A stretch of DNA of 64,000 nt from Malania oleifera (taxonomy: Eukaryota > Streptophyta > Magnoliopsida > Santalales > Ximeniaceae), in NCBI RefSeq assembly GCF_029873635.1, contig NC_080425.1, positions 40,799,390 through 40,863,389 of the forward strand, read 5' to 3'. Positions within the stretch are counted from its first letter, which is position 1, and each line of letters begins with the position of its first letter. The notes under the pieces are model-generated. The model was not told the DNA's origin. It did no database searches and saw only the letters and a list, made by a program, of their open reading frames with translations. Below, in pieces: positions 1 to 11,766 of the stretch. The position numbers and the translations under genes are program-made.

Positions 1-707
1 TTTTCTAGGGCGTTACACCTAGGACAGTTTGATGCTAAATCAGATGAAAGTATCTTCCTAAGATATGCTAAAAATACCAAAGCCTTTAAAGTCTACAATA
101 AAAGGACTCTTTCAATTGCAGAATCCATTCATGTTACATTTGATGAGGCTAATCCATTTTCTTCCAAACCTATTGAAATTAATGAAGTTGAATTAAGAAA
201 GAGTTTAGAAGATCTAACAATTCAGGAAGTAAAAGATGAGAGTAATGAAATAAGTACACCTTTAAATGACAACTCTCAAAGTCAAGCTAAACTGCCTGAG
301 GAATGGAAGTTTGTAAGGAATCACTCCAAAGATCAAATTATTGGTGAACCTTCATGAGGAGTATCCACTAGATCATCATTAAAGAACCTTTGCAATCATT
401 GTGCATTCCTATCTCAAGAGGAACCAAAGAACATAAATGAGGTAATTAATGATGAATACTGGATAGCTGTCATGCAGGAAGAGTTGAATCAATTTGAAAG
501 GGATAGGGTTTGACAGCTAGTCCCTAGACCTGCTAATCACTCTATAATTGGCACTAAATGGGTATTCAGGAATAAAAAGGATGAGAACCGAATTGTAGTC
601 CGCAACAAGGCTAGACTGGTAGCTCAAGGTTACAATCAGGAAGAAGGAATAGATTATGATGAGACCTTTGCTTCAGTAGTTAGAATGGAAGCTAAAAAGA
701 ATGTTAC
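1..707 (+). pseudogene. Sirevirus C pol, left part (integrase C-terminus to RT N-terminus)
   Basis: Frame 1 reads the end of a copia integrase (the GQFDAKSDESIFL stretch near the left edge, then VYNKRTLSIAESIHVTFDE) and runs into the start of the reverse transcriptase ([13 protein letters not shown], then [25 protein letters not shown]). Two in-frame stops break it: TGA near 355 and a Trp-to-TGA change near 512. A one-base frameshift lies just before the insertion point. The reading stops at 707, where element A begins, and resumes at 21182 with LLAYVSHKNFKLYQ, the next residues expected in a copia RT. Gag, protease and the 5' LTR of this element must lie left of the window. The best-matching relative inside the window is element A's own pol. 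Confidence 0.9.
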
Positions 708-1309
708 TGAAAAAACAAGGTGTAGTCCCAAGGGGAGTGAATTGGGTTATTAAAACTTCTTTTAAATCCCCTTTTTTGTTTTATAAATTCTTAACCTCTT
801 TTAATTCTTTCAATGAATTCTTGACTTCTTGTTGATTTAGCAATCACACAAAAACTTAAGTCTTTTTATTCAATCTGCAACCACACAAGTTAAACAAAAG
901 CTTCAATCAACCAATCAAACAACCACATTCTGTTCAATCAAGATATGCTATATAATTCCTTTGGCAATTCTCAGTTTGGTTGTATGTAGCCTTGTGAAAA
1001 ATGAATTTGGTCTTTCTATATGATAAACAATGTAACATTCACACTCTTTCCAAATTTCATATTTCAAATAATACTTCAGTTAATAGGTTTTGGGGTTTTG
1101 ACCAATCAACGTACTACCTTATGCCTTCCGCAAATTATTGATCAACCAACGTACTCCCTTTCGATTTCCGCAAGCCTAAAAAACAAACTAAGCTTCATCT
1201 TATTTAAATTCCAAACCACGTAGTTTTTATGATTAGGAAATTTAAATCATACACGCAGTTAATATATTTGCCGAAATATAAAAGAGAGTAAGGGAAAGAG
1301 AAGGAGACC

Positions 1310-1331
1310 AAGGTTTTTATGAGGTTCAGCT
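1310..1331 (-). promoter_or_regulatory. Conserved LTR block GCYGAACCTCRTAAAAA, element A
   Basis: This block occurs in all Sirevirus LTRs of this window (near 1310, 10235, 10730, 18390, 27429 and 59900), although the LTRs around it have diverged. It lies downstream of the TATA box in element orientation, in the region expected to be R/U5. A role in transcript processing or reverse transcription is inferred only. Confidence 0.5.
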
Positions 1332-1823
1332 TATCCCTAGCCTACGGCCTCGCCTTAGGCAAACCACCTAAGGATTTCACTATACTTGTTCCTTTTCGGG
1401 CAGAACAAATTGTTTACACTTCCCTCTTTTACAGGCAGAGATACCTCTCCAAACAATATCCTACGCTTGGTAACAACAATCCAACAGCCCTGAATCGTCT
1501 AAAAAACAAGAACAAGAGAAGAGAACTTGTGTACAAGAGACACTCTCAGATAGAGTTAGTTAGTACACCAATCAGCACTATATACTTTAAAGTAATTCAA
1601 TATAAATTAATTGAAGCTTAATAAAATTTTATCACCGAATTAATCTTCCTTTGATTGAAAGGTTTAGACTTTGAAAGCACAGTTTCAATGTGAGGATCTG
1701 CAAGAATTCAGTAGAATATGTAACAAGATGTTGGCAAGAATGCGTTTGAGAGTTGAAAGCACGTGAGAGACTTAGACTATTGAATATGTTTCTAGGTCTA
1801 AGAAAAGTTCATGTCTTGGGGGC

Positions 1824-1831
1824 TATTTATA
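1824..1831 (-). promoter_or_regulatory. TATA box of element A 3' LTR
   Basis: TATAAATA on the minus strand. The same octamer occurs at the equivalent place in the other A LTR copy (20371-20378) and in both LTRs of B. Confidence 0.65.
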
Positions 1832-1954
1832 GAGTTTTCCTTCCTCCCCAAGTTGACTTGGAGTGTTTGGTCAACTTTGCAAAAGATTTGGAGCCCTAGA
1901 ATCAATTTTAAAAATCTTCCTGTTGGTAATTTAAAAAATTTTCTTTGAGAGGCA

Positions 1955-2150
1955 GTCACCTGGCACGACATGCCAAGCGCCTATCTCAGTTCAAAATTAA
2001 AATTCAGAACACTAGCAGTCACCTATCAAAACATAGTCAGGTGCCTATCAAGCACCTAGCAGACGCCTAGCACCTTTGTATCAACTAGTTCTTAAAAAAA
2101 CAAATTGGGCAGTCACTTGGGAGGTTTGGGCAGGCGCCTGGCATTCAAAA
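1955..2150 (-). repeat. Palindromic-motif array in element A LTR
   Basis: Several degenerate copies of a CAG-N4-CTG-type motif, here mostly in the forms GGCAGTCACCTGGC and GGCAGGCGCCTGGC, lie 130-320 bp upstream of the TATA box in element orientation. The equivalent array in the other A LTR is at 20495-20720. Confidence 0.7.
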
Positions 2151-2614
2151 ACTTCGTTTTTTTTAAGATTTTTACTTTGAAAACTTTTTCCATTTGAGAC
2201 CTTTATAGTTTATAACTTTAGAAAACATATTTCAAGGTCCTTAAAAAATGGTTTCTTAGATTTTGATTTTTCCTAAAGAGTTTCAACCATTTTATATCGA
2301 GTCTTACTTGAAGTATTTACATCAAGACTCTCTTAATGACTCGAAACCTTTCAACTCTTGGAGTCTTCATACTTTTCTTTTGCTTTGAGTCCTTTCTTTG
2401 AGCTTTAAACAAACTTTGAGTTTCAATCCTTTAAGCTTTCATAAAATATGTCAATCTTTGAGCTTTTACATCCATTTAGTTTGAGCCACTTGTTTTCATA
2501 TTTCCATTGAGCTATCTAAGTTTTGATTCCTGAAACATATCAACTTGAAAACATATCAAATTACCTTGATTTGTTATCATCAAAATAAGAGTCATGGGCC
2601 TGTTAGGCCAACAA

Positions 2615-2627
2615 TCTCTCCCTTTTT
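2615..2627 (-). promoter_or_regulatory. Polypurine tract of element A
   Basis: AAAAAGGGAGAGA on the minus strand, directly next to the start of the 3' LTR. It is the expected plus-strand primer site for reverse transcription. Confidence 0.8.
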
Positions 2628-3146
2628 GGTGATGACAAATTCAGAGCAAAAATAGAGGATACCTTAAAAAGGCTCCCCCTTACAATAAGCACATATGTAT
2701 TAAAGTTTCAGTATTCAAATATCGATTTGCTAGTTCATTCAAATTGTCAAACAAGGTAGTCTAATCATACCATCAATAATATTCATGTTAACAATTTATT
2801 TACTTTTTATTTTTAGCCTTATATCTCATAACTATTTCTTTTGCTTTCTTAGCATTATATCTCTTTTGCCCTCACAGCATTCTCCCCCTTTTGACATCAA
2901 TCAAAAAGAAAAAAATGAACAAGTATAGTCAATAATAGAGAATGTAATATAAATTAGTATGGTCATACAGAGCATGACATGCATAATCAAAATACTGGAG
3001 ATACACGCCAAGAAGGAAAAGTACTAATTAGCAATACAAAAGGCAAACATAGCATCAAGTGTTTAATACATCCAAAAACTAAGATTGAACATCTTAGAAA
3101 AAAAAAATCAATCATCATCTTTATCTATAGCATCATCAGCAGTGTG

Positions 3147-4349
3147 TTAAAATTCTTCTTTAGATGCATCTTCATCATCTTTCTGTTCCTCATAATCTTC
3201 TTCAGATGCAGCGTCACTGGAAGGAGCAAAGTTGATATCCATAGGTGCTGCACCTTTTGAGGAGCTGGCCAAGTTCTTCTCAATTATGTCCAAACGCTGA
3301 GTAATGGAAGAACATTGGGATTCCATAGTGTTAACCTTCCCCTAAAGAGTATTTAGTCCAGTTTGCATCCTTTCACTAATATTGAGATAATTAGTATAGA
3401 ACAACAGAAACCAGGAAGGAGTATTGACATCCTGTGGAACGGAGGGAGCTTGCTTAGAAAGTTGAGGAGGATGCTCAAGTGTCGGGTGCCTATGACCTTT
3501 ATGAAACCAACCTTGAGTGTACTTTTTATAACCCATCAACTTGAGAGTAGTGGCTGAAAAAATGTCATAATGGGTCTTTTTAATAAATTTGAAGGATGGT
3601 GTAAGGATGTGATAATGAGAAAAGACCATATTCAATATCCCGGCATAAGGAAGAATGATGCGGGGAGCTTCTTCCTTCATGACCATCCATTTTATGATAA
3701 GGTTTGGTAAGTCCACTTTCTTACCTTTCAAAATGCACCACATGACAAAACAATCAAGGAAAGAAACATGATCATGTGATTCGGTGTGGGGTAGGATGTT
3801 GTAAGTGATGAGTTTGTGCAAAATTAATGCTTTGAGGTTCAACTGTTTGTAAAGCAGGGGATTTCCAAAGTAAACAGGTGTGTCGGTCATTACAAGTGGT
3901 AGGAAGTCCTGTGGAGTAAACCCCTGCTCCATAATCCACTGTTTTTCTACGGGTTTACATTCAAAGTCTCCAGGTTTGACACGGATAAGTTTCCCAAGTG
4001 ATAACAGTGTGATGCTTATGGTTTGCCCTAAGAGGTTAGTGGTAAAACCAACTTCTTGTTTCTCCATATTTGCGCAAAATAACTTAACCAAATTGGAATA
4101 ATGTCCATTTTCTTGGTATGTGATGAACTTCTCCCATCCAATATCTTTGAAAAGTGCAATAATTTCAGGAAAGTCCGAATTGAAAAATGAGACATCAAGA
4201 ACTTTACCAAGTAATGGATCCGACAATTGGATTTGATTTCGATAGAGTGTCTTGGCTTGAGGGGTGTTAAACCACTTCTCCACTTCATCGTTGTCGACAC
4301 GTCAAAAGGAGGAGGAAGTCTTGTTCCCAGTTGTTTTGGTTCGTGGCAT
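3147..4349 (-). pseudogene. ORF3 of element A (extra Sirevirus ORF after pol)
   Basis: The frame runs 401 codons from ATG at 4349 to TAA at 3147 with no frameshift but two stops: TGA early, just before VDNDEVEKW, and TAG at 3342-3344 (CTT-TAG-GGG). The longest open part is 3342-4283. Parts in order: a basic, Ser-rich N-terminus (MPRTKTTGNKTSSS); a core of about 230 residues with PEIIALFKDIGWEKFITYQ, WIMEQGFTPQDFLPLVM, VYFGNPLLYKQLNL, FLDCFVMWCILKGKK and LIIKWMVMKEE; a Pro-rich linker; WFLLFYTNY; a short coiled-coil-like segment; and an acidic D/E-rich tail ending SKEEF. No signal peptide or membrane segment is visible, so the usual env-like label for Sirevirus third ORFs is not supported. It resembles the plant sequences often called putative plant transposon protein. 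Function unknown. Confidence 0.85.
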
Positions 4350-4733
4350 GATTTTGGGATTTTTAAGGATGAAAAATCGAAAACCCTAACTTTTTTTTAA
4401 CAGTGTAGAGGGTAGGGTTTGGTTTGGATCACCAAGGATTTGGAGAATTTGTCAAGAGCTAAAGTTGATTGGGAGGGATAAGGTGTTTTTGGAAGGTTAG
4501 AAGTAGTTGCAGGCGACTAGTGGGAGATAAAATGAGGGTTTTTTGAGTTTTAAAGAAGCCACCCACTGCGAGTCAGGCGCATGCCACTCGAGGAGTCAAG
4601 CACCGGATGACCCTATTTTCATCAGGCAGTAGCCTGGCAGGCGCCTGCCTTTCAAGTGGCAGTCACCTGTCATACAAGCTTTTTATGAATTCCTTTCCTA
4701 AACAACTTCTCAAACGTGTAGCAACCCTAATTC
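4350..4733 (-). promoter_or_regulatory. Spacer between RNase H and ORF3 with palindromic motifs, element A
   Basis: It holds several CAG/CTG palindromic copies (4560-4680, for example GGCAGGCGCCTGCC), of the same type as the LTR array of this element. They are followed, in element orientation, by TTTAAAA and a pyrimidine-rich leader-like stretch ending at the ORF3 start. The arrangement copies the motif-then-TATA-then-leader order of the LTR and suggests, without proof, a separate ORF3 promoter. Confidence 0.5.
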
Positions 4734-6372
4734 TCATCTAATAAATACAAATCGATCCTCTAAAAGTGGTTTTGTGAAAATATTGGCTAATTGATCATTT
4801 GTATTAACGAACTCAAGGGTTATTTCTTCTTTTTGTACATGATCTCTCAAGAAATGATGTCTAATGTCAATATGTTTTGTTCTTGAGTGAGATACTAGAT
4901 TTTTTAATATATTTATAGCACTTGTATTATCACACTTAATTGGGATTGTTGTATATTCCAAATTATAGTATTTTAATTGTTGTTTCATGTATAATGTTTG
5001 TGCACAACAACTCCCAGCAGCTACGAATTCAGCCTCGGTTGTGGATAGGGCTATGAAATTTTGCTTTTTAGGAAACCAGGAGATTAGTGAGTGTCCTAGA
5101 AAGTGACAAGTGTCACTTGTGCTCTTTCTATCTATTTTACATTCGGCATAGTTCGCATCCGAGTAACTAATCATTTCAAGACTAGTCTCCTTAGGATACC
5201 AAAGACCTAAGTCCATAGTGCCTATCAAGTATCTCAAAATTCTCTTAACAACTATTAGGTGTGATTCTTTGGGTGCTAATTGGAATCGAGTGCACATATA
5301 TACACTAAACATTATGTCGGGCCTACTAGCTGTTAGATATAGTAAACTTTCCAATCATACCTATATAATACTTTATATCTACTAGTTTTCCTTTCTCATC
5401 TTTATCAAGCCTAATGGAAGTGCTCATGGGGGTTCCTATGGGTTTACTATTTTCCGTATCAAATTTTTTAATCATATCTTTTATGCATTTTGATTGACTT
5501 ATGAAAGTGTCATTCTTTACTTGTTTGATTTGTAGTCTAAGAAAATAGTTTAATTCCCCCATCATGCTCATTTCAAATTCTTCTTGCATGCTTTTTGCAA
5601 ATTCCTTACATAGATTATCATTTGTAGCACCAAACATTATATCATCGACATAGATTTAAATTAAAAGCATGTCTTCCTTCTTAATTTTAATGAACAAGGT
5701 ACTATCAATCATTCCTCTTAAAACCCCTTCTCTATTAAAAATCCACTAAGTCTTTCGTACCAAACCTTAGGGGCTTGTTTCAACCCATATAAAGCTTTAG
5801 TTAGTTTAAACACATAATCAGGATTTTTTATATCTTCGAATCCAGAAGGTTATTCTACATATACCTCTTCATTAATATAGTCATTTAAGAAAGCACTTTT
5901 AACATCCATTTGATATAATTTAAATTTTTTGTGGGATGCATAAGCTAATAGCATTCTTATAGCTTTCATTCTAGTTATGGGGGCAAATGTTTCATCATAA
6001 TCCATCCCTTCTTCTTGATTATACCCTTTAACTACAAGTCTAACTTTGTTTCTAACTACCATACCATTTTCATCCTTTTTGTTTCTAAATACCCATTTAG
6101 TTACAATAATTGAATGATTTTCAGGTTTGGGTACAAATTGTCATACTTTACTCTTTTCAAATTGGTTTAATACCCCTTGCATAGAATTATACAAGAGTCA
6201 TCATTTAAAGCTTCTTCAATATTTTTAGGTTCATCTTGAGATAAGAATGCATAATGATTGCATAGATTTTTTAATGATGATCTAGTAGTTACACCTCTTG
6301 AAGGTTCTCCTATAATTTGATCTTGAGGGTGATTTCTTACATACTTCCAGTCTCTTGGTAATTCAAGATTTT
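4734..6372 (-). pseudogene. Reverse transcriptase and RNase H of element A
   Basis: RT fragments read VRNKVRLVVKGYNQEEG and KLYQMDVKSAFLNDY (5850-6062). The catalytic-motif region near 5640 is broken by stops, then ELNYFLRLQIKQ and KPIGTPMSTS follow (5326-5637). RNase H reads SRPDIMFSVYMCTRF, SYSDANYAECKIDRKST, ALSTTEAEFVAAGS, RTKHIDIRHHFLRDHV and LANIFTKPL, ending FVFIR-stop at 4734. Frameshifts lie near 5340 and 5700-5850. The order RT then RNase H at the end of pol is normal for copia elements. The enzyme would copy the element RNA into DNA in the particle; this copy cannot make it. Confidence 0.9.
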
Positions 6373-7790
6373 CTATAGGTTCATATTTTGAGGTTTCTTC
6401 AATGTTTCTTCTTTTTCTTCTTTGAATTCTAGATTATCTTCTTTTTGTGAGATATCATCCTTTTCTTCATTCTTGATTTCTTTTGTGAAAGGATTTGATT
6501 CATCAAAGTTCACATGTATTGATTCAATGATGGTTAGTGTTTCTTTGTTATAGATCTTATAGGCCTTACCATTTGTAGAATATCCTAGAAAAATTCCTTC
6601 AACCGATTTAGCATCAAATTTTCCTATGTCAAATTTGTTATTGAGAACAAAACACTTACATCCAAAAACATGGAAGTAAGCTATGCTAAGCCTACTTTCT
6701 TTCCATAATTCATAAGGTGTCTTGTTTAAGCTTGTTCTAATAGACACCCTGTTAATTACATAGCAAGCTATATTTACAACATCGGCCCAAAAATACTTAG
6801 GTAAATTATTTTCACTCAGCATAGTTCTTGCCATTTCTTGAAGAGTTCTATTTTTCCTCTCAACAACTCCATTTTGTTGTGGAGTTCTAGGTATTGAAAA
6901 ATTATGGCTTATTCCATGATCATTACAAAATTTTTCAACATCTTTATTTTTAAATTCTCTTCCTTGGTCACTTCTTAGATTTGAAACATTGTAGTCTTTC
7001 TTATTTTGAAGTTTCTTGCATAGATTTATTAACAAATCGCAAGCTTCATCTTTGTTAGCTAAAAACAATACTCATGTGTATCTAGAGTATTCATCAACAA
7101 TCACGAAGGCATATTGTTTTCCTCCTAAGCTTTGTTTTCTAGTAGGTCCAAATAAATTTAAGTGTATAAGTTCTAGGAGTCTACTAGTTGATATGTGTTT
7201 CTTCTTTTTAAAGCTTGTCTTGATTTGTTTTCCTAGTTGGCAAGCATATAAATTTTATCTTTGATAAACTTAGTATTAGGCAAGCCCTTTACTAAATTCT
7301 TTTTATAAATTTTAGATAGAAGGTCCATGCTTGCATGTCCTAATTTAATATGCCAAAGCCAACTATTTTCGCTCATGGCAGCCAGGCAAGTTATATATTG
7401 AGAAATTAGGCGATCAAGATTTATGCAATACACATTATTCATTCTATGTGTTGTAAATAGTGTTTCATGATTCCTAGGATTTTGTATTATGCATTTGTCT
7501 TTATTAAAGATTATATCAAACCCTTTGTCACTAAGTTGACTAATAGTTAATAGATTGTACTTTATACCATCAACTAGCAAGACATCATCAATGGTGAGTT
7601 AGGAATTTTACCTATTTTACCAATTCCGATAATTTTTTCTTTTGCATTGTCACCGAAAGTTACATATCCTCCATCCTTTTGAGTAAGGGTGGTAATCTTT
7701 GATCTATCTCCCGTCATATGTTTTGAACATCTACTGTCCAAGTACCATTTTTCTTTAGATGGAGTGGACCTAAAGCAGACCTACAAGAGA
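6373..7790 (-). pseudogene. Protease and integrase of element A
   Basis: The protease region (about 7600-7790) retains CSKHMTGDRSKITTL-type residues and a YVTFGDN segment but is interrupted. The pre-integrase zinc-binding region follows (7233-7580: [29 protein letters not shown]). The integrase core has SDQGREFKN and PQQNGVVERKNRT, which carry the second Asp and the Glu of the D,D-35-E triad (6373-7068). A Trp-to-stop change lies near 7072 before FLANKDEA. The C-terminal GKFDAKSVEGIFLGYS and FDESNPF motifs are typical of copia integrase. It would insert the cDNA into the genome if intact. Confidence 0.88.
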
Positions 7791-7794
7791 GGAT

Positions 7795-9565
7795 TTATGT
7801 TGTTACTTTTGGGATCCAAACTTTCTTTACTCTTTTTAAGTCTTGTCTAGATTTAGTGTTTATCTTCCATTTATTTTTCACTTTGATATATTTTTTCTTG
7901 AGTGGACAATTAAAAATTACATGTCCCTTATTTTTACACATGTAGCAAGTAGTATGTTCATGTATATTTGTGGTTGAAGTACTTGCATAGTGTTTAGATT
8001 GTTTTACAAAATATCCCATGAATAAATTTTTCTTCCTTTTGTTTGGTATTCCGCTGTAACCAATTCCTTCTCTATTGTTAGTCATCCTTTGTTGTCCTAC
8101 CATTTTTTCAAAGTTTTCCTTTCCTCTAGTAAAGTTGTAAATAATCTTTTCTTTATCTTGAATTTAGTTTGTAAGTTCATTTATTTCTAAGTATTTCTTT
8201 CCATCTTCATTTACTTGAGACTTCACTAATTCTTGAGACATGTCATTAATTTTCTTTTTAAGCTCATCAATTTGTGAGTCTTTTTCTTTTTCAACAAATT
8301 TTGAGGTTTCAAGTTGATTTCTAAGTGATTCATTTTGTTGTTTCAAGGTTATATTCCTTTTTGATACTCTAACAAATCTATTATGAAGAGAAAACAATTC
8401 AGTTTGAATTTCTTCGTAGAAGGGCATACTCTCACATGAATTATTACATGATTCATCACACGAATCTTCTGATGAGGAGTAGTAAGAGTTTACCTCTTCG
8501 TTGTGCGTCATAAAGCACATGTTGGCCATCTCTTTTTCACTAGATTCGCTTTCCGATTCACTTGAACTTGTGTCATCCCATGTAGCTTTCATTGCTGGCT
8601 TTTTCTTCTTCGTTTCCGTCTTGAGTTAAGGGCAGTCTAGCTTGATGTGTCCAGCCTTTTTGCAATGGTAGCAGGTAGTTAGATCATTTTTGTTCTTGTT
8701 TTCCTTTTTACTATTTTCATCTTTTTCAATTTTTGACCCTCTGAATTTTCTAGTGAATTTTTTATTTCTTTTGAATAATTTTCCAAGTCTTTTAGTTATG
8801 AATGCTAATTCTTCATCATCTAATTCACTGGAATCATTTTCTTCTTCACTTGAACATTCTTTTGAGGCTTTAAGAGCTATGGATTTTATTTTATTTTTCA
8901 GTATTTCTTTCTTTCATAGTCATTTCATAGGTTAGAAGTGGTCCTATAAGTTCATCTAGTGAGGTTGTTTTGAGGTTTTTACCTTCCATTATGGCTGTGG
9001 CTTTTAGTTCCCAAATGGGTGGAAGTCCTCTAAGGATTTTGCGAATCATCTCATATGTGGAATATGTTTTCCCTAAAGCATTTAGTGAGTTTATAATATG
9101 TGTGAACCTAGTGCACATGCTTGTGATGGTTTTGTCAGAATTCATCCTAAAGGCTTCGTATTCACTAGTCAACATATCAATCATATTATCTCTAACATCT
9201 ACGGTGCCTTCATAGCTTACTTCTAGTTTATCCCAAATTTCCTTTGCTGTTTTACATGCCATAACTCTATTGAATTCATTAATATCAAGTACACAATATA
9301 GGGCGTTTATCGTACTAGAGTTAACTTGCAGCATTTTATGATCTAAATCATCCATCTCTTTTTCATCTTTAGGGACTTCTTTTCCATCCATAAGTTTGGT
9401 AGGGATTAGGTTACCATGTGTGACAACCTTCCAAGCCTTCCAATCCATTGTTTGAAGGCAGATTCTCATACGTTGTTTCCAAAAGGTACAATTGAGTCCA
9501 CAAAATATAGATGGTCTAGTTGAGGATTGACCCTCACCAAAGGGAGCTACTCCTATGTGTGTCAT
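7795..9565 (-). pseudogene. gag of element A
   Basis: It starts MTHIGVAPFGEGQSSTRP at 9565, followed by a copia-type Gag domain (FWKQRMRICLQTMDWKAW, KEIWDKLEVSYEGT, TRFTHIINSLNALG; 8891-9565). A frameshift near 8890 moves on to an intact CCHC knuckle, CYHCKKAGHIKLDC (about 8640-8680), then an acidic and coiled-coil region (8164-8592, heptad-like ETSKFVEKEKDSQIDELKKK). A second knuckle follows, CYMCKNKGHVIFNC (about 7900-7945). The start agrees with B's gag, which begins MTNIGVAPFGEGQ. Gag would form the particle and bind RNA; stops at 8640, 8160 and 7795 break this copy. Confidence 0.88.
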
Positions 9566-9608
9566 CTAGATCTTTATACAGCTTCTAATTAGGATTTTTT
9601 ATAACACC

Positions 9609-9620
9609 GCTTTGATACCA
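9609..9620 (-). promoter_or_regulatory. Primer binding site of element A
   Basis: TGGTATCAAAGC on the minus strand, two bases inside the 5' LTR end. It fits the common plant initiator-tRNA-Met site TGGTATCAGAGC with one change. Confidence 0.85.
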
Positions 9621-9622
9621 AG

Positions 9623-10266
9623 TGAAAAAATAAGGCGTAGTCCCAAAAAGGGGGGTGAATTAGGTTATTAAAACTTCTTTTAAATCCCCTTTTTTTTATT
9701 TTATAAATTCTTAAACCCCTTTTACTCTTTCAATGAATTCTTGACTTCTTGTTGATTTAGAAATCACACAAAAACTTAAGTCTTTTTATTCAATCCTCAA
9801 CCACACAAGTAAAACAAAAACTTCAATCAACCAATCAAACAACCACAATGTGTTCAATCAAGACATGCTATATAATTCCTTTGGCAATTCTCAGCTTGGT
9901 CGTATGTAGCCCTATGAAAAATGAATTTGGTATTTTTGTATGATAAACAATATAACATTCCCACTCTTTCCAAATTTCAAATTTCAAATAATCCTTCAAT
10001 TAATAGGTTTTGAGGTGTTGACCAATCAACGTACTCCCTTATGGTTTCTGTAAATTATTGATCAACCAACATACTCTCTTTCGGTTTCTGCAAGCCCGAA
10101 AAACAAATTAAGCTTCATCTTATTTAAAATCCAAACAACATAGTTTTTATGATTAGGAAATTTAAATCATCCACGCAGTTAATATATTTGCTAAAATATA
10201 AAAGAGAGTAAGGTAAAGAGAATGAGTCCAAGGTTTTTACGAGGTTCCGCTTATCCCCAACCTATG
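9623..10266 (-). repeat. 5' LTR of element A, first segment
   Basis: It matches 708-1345 of the other A LTR (the GTAGTCCCAA start and the CGTACTCCCTT-type repeats). It breaks off at 10266, where element B is inserted, and continues at 19889. Confidence 0.92.
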
Positions 10267-11257
10267 TGAAATTGGAATAGCTTTCCAAGAGGGGGGGCGA
10301 ATTGGATTATTTTTTTTTTTTTTTTTTAAATTTAGTCCCTTTAGAATTAGTTCTTTTAAGTTGAAAAACTTAGAAGCAATCACAATCAACACAATAAGAT
10401 CAAACACTCAATTTATGTAACAATAAACCTGTATATATATATATATATAAGTGAAAATTTGATGAACTCAGTATAAGCCCGGTATCACAATTATTCTTCT
10501 TCCTTATGTTCAGTTTTTAAATAAACTTTCAGATTAATAGGTCAAGGATAATCAACCAACGTAGTCCCTTTCGATTTCCACAATCAATGTTGATTTATCC
10601 AAAACGAATTACCTTCCAGTCTATTTAACAACCAAACACTTAGAATTTAAATTTAAAACAACCATGTAGATTATATCTTTTGTAACAAGAAAAATAAAGA
10701 GTAGAGTAGAGAAAGAAGAACACAGGGATTTTTACGAGGTTCGGCTTCAACACAGCCTACGTCCTCGCCCTTGGCAAAACCGCCAAAGGTTTCACTATCA
10801 CCATTCCTTTATCATCCAGAACAACACCAGTTATAAGCACTCCTTGGATAAGGCTAGAGTCTGCCTTCTCCAAACAATATTCCCTTGTTTGGTCCAACGA
10901 TTCAATACTCAAACCATCAACTAATCCTGTCACAAAGATAGAAAACAAGATGTACAAGAACTTGCTCCTCAAAGAGCTGATTAGTACAAATTTGAAACAC
11001 TTATGCACTTCAGTAAATTCAGAATATGAATTTCAGAATGAAGCTCTTAGAAACTTATCACCGTATGTATCTTTCAATAAATGAAAGAATCGACAACTTG
11101 ATGCTCAGACACAGTAAGAGATTCAACAAAACTTCTCTTAACTTCGAGCAAGGATGAGAGCAATTGAAGCACTTTCTGAATTTCAGAATGAGAGAGTATG
11201 GCAGCAGAATATGATTTCTTAATGATCTTGGTGTCTTAAAATCAATGTATCTTGGGG

Positions 11258-11265
11258 TATTTATA
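11258..11265 (-). promoter_or_regulatory. TATA box of element B 3' LTR
   Basis: TATAAATA on the minus strand, repeated at 18917-18924 in the other LTR. Confidence 0.65.
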
Positions 11266-11389
11266 GATGTAGAAAACTTTCTTACTTGTTCCCAAAGAAT
11301 ACTCAGAGTTGTTTCCATATATTAAACTTATTTGAGTTTCCAAATATTTGAATTTCAAAAATTATATCCATTGGAAAACAGAAAAATAC

Positions 11390-11766
11390 CGCGAGGCAGA
11401 CGACTGTGAAGTCCTGGCAGTCGTCTGTCCATTTAATATAATTGTAAAAAACATAGGCAGAAAGGTGACAGTCGTCTGTCCCTTGAGTGGCAGTCGTCTA
11501 TCATCAAAATATGAGGTGGCAGTAGTCTGTCCATATGGTGACAGTCGTCTGGCTATTAGAAATTTTTAAGTTTTTCAATACAATAGGTGGACAGTCGTCT
11601 GGTGAAACGTTCACAGTCTTCCCACTTTACACTGACAGTCGTCTGTTAGAGCCTTGACAGTCGTCTATCAGGATTCTATGTTTCAGTTTTAAGCCTTGTT
11701 AATTTAATCAGTCGTCTGTCTATTAACAAACAGTCGTCTGTCTATTAACAAACAGTCGTCTATCCA
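11390..11766 (-). repeat. Palindromic-motif array in element B LTR
   Basis: About twelve copies of the motif GACAGTCGTCTGTC or close variants occur in 380 bp, irregularly spaced 15-60 bp apart. The core CAG-N4-CTG is an interrupted palindrome. The array begins about 125 bp upstream of the TATA box in element orientation. The copy in the other LTR (19060-19380) keeps the same layout with more decayed units. Confidence 0.85.

Larger units (their letters stand above)
708..2613 (-). repeat. 3' LTR of element A
   Basis: This is a 1906-bp LTR reading on the minus strand, from TGTTGGCCTAACAGG at 2613 down to TTTTTTCA at 708. It matches the split 5' LTR (9623-10266 plus 19889-21181) along its whole length. 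By eye the first 130 bp at the 708 end differ at roughly 8% of positions, more than the two LTRs of B do, so A is older than B. The small reading frames in it are not conserved coding sequence. Confidence 0.93.

Noticed and set aside
1319..1621. 100-codon plus-strand frame
   Set aside because: It lies in the LTR of A, antisense to the element, and is not open in the other LTR.
10757..11008. 83-codon minus-strand frame, nearly identical at 18416-18667
   Set aside because: The two copies are the two LTRs of one element, so similarity is not evidence of selection. A's LTRs do not keep the frame.
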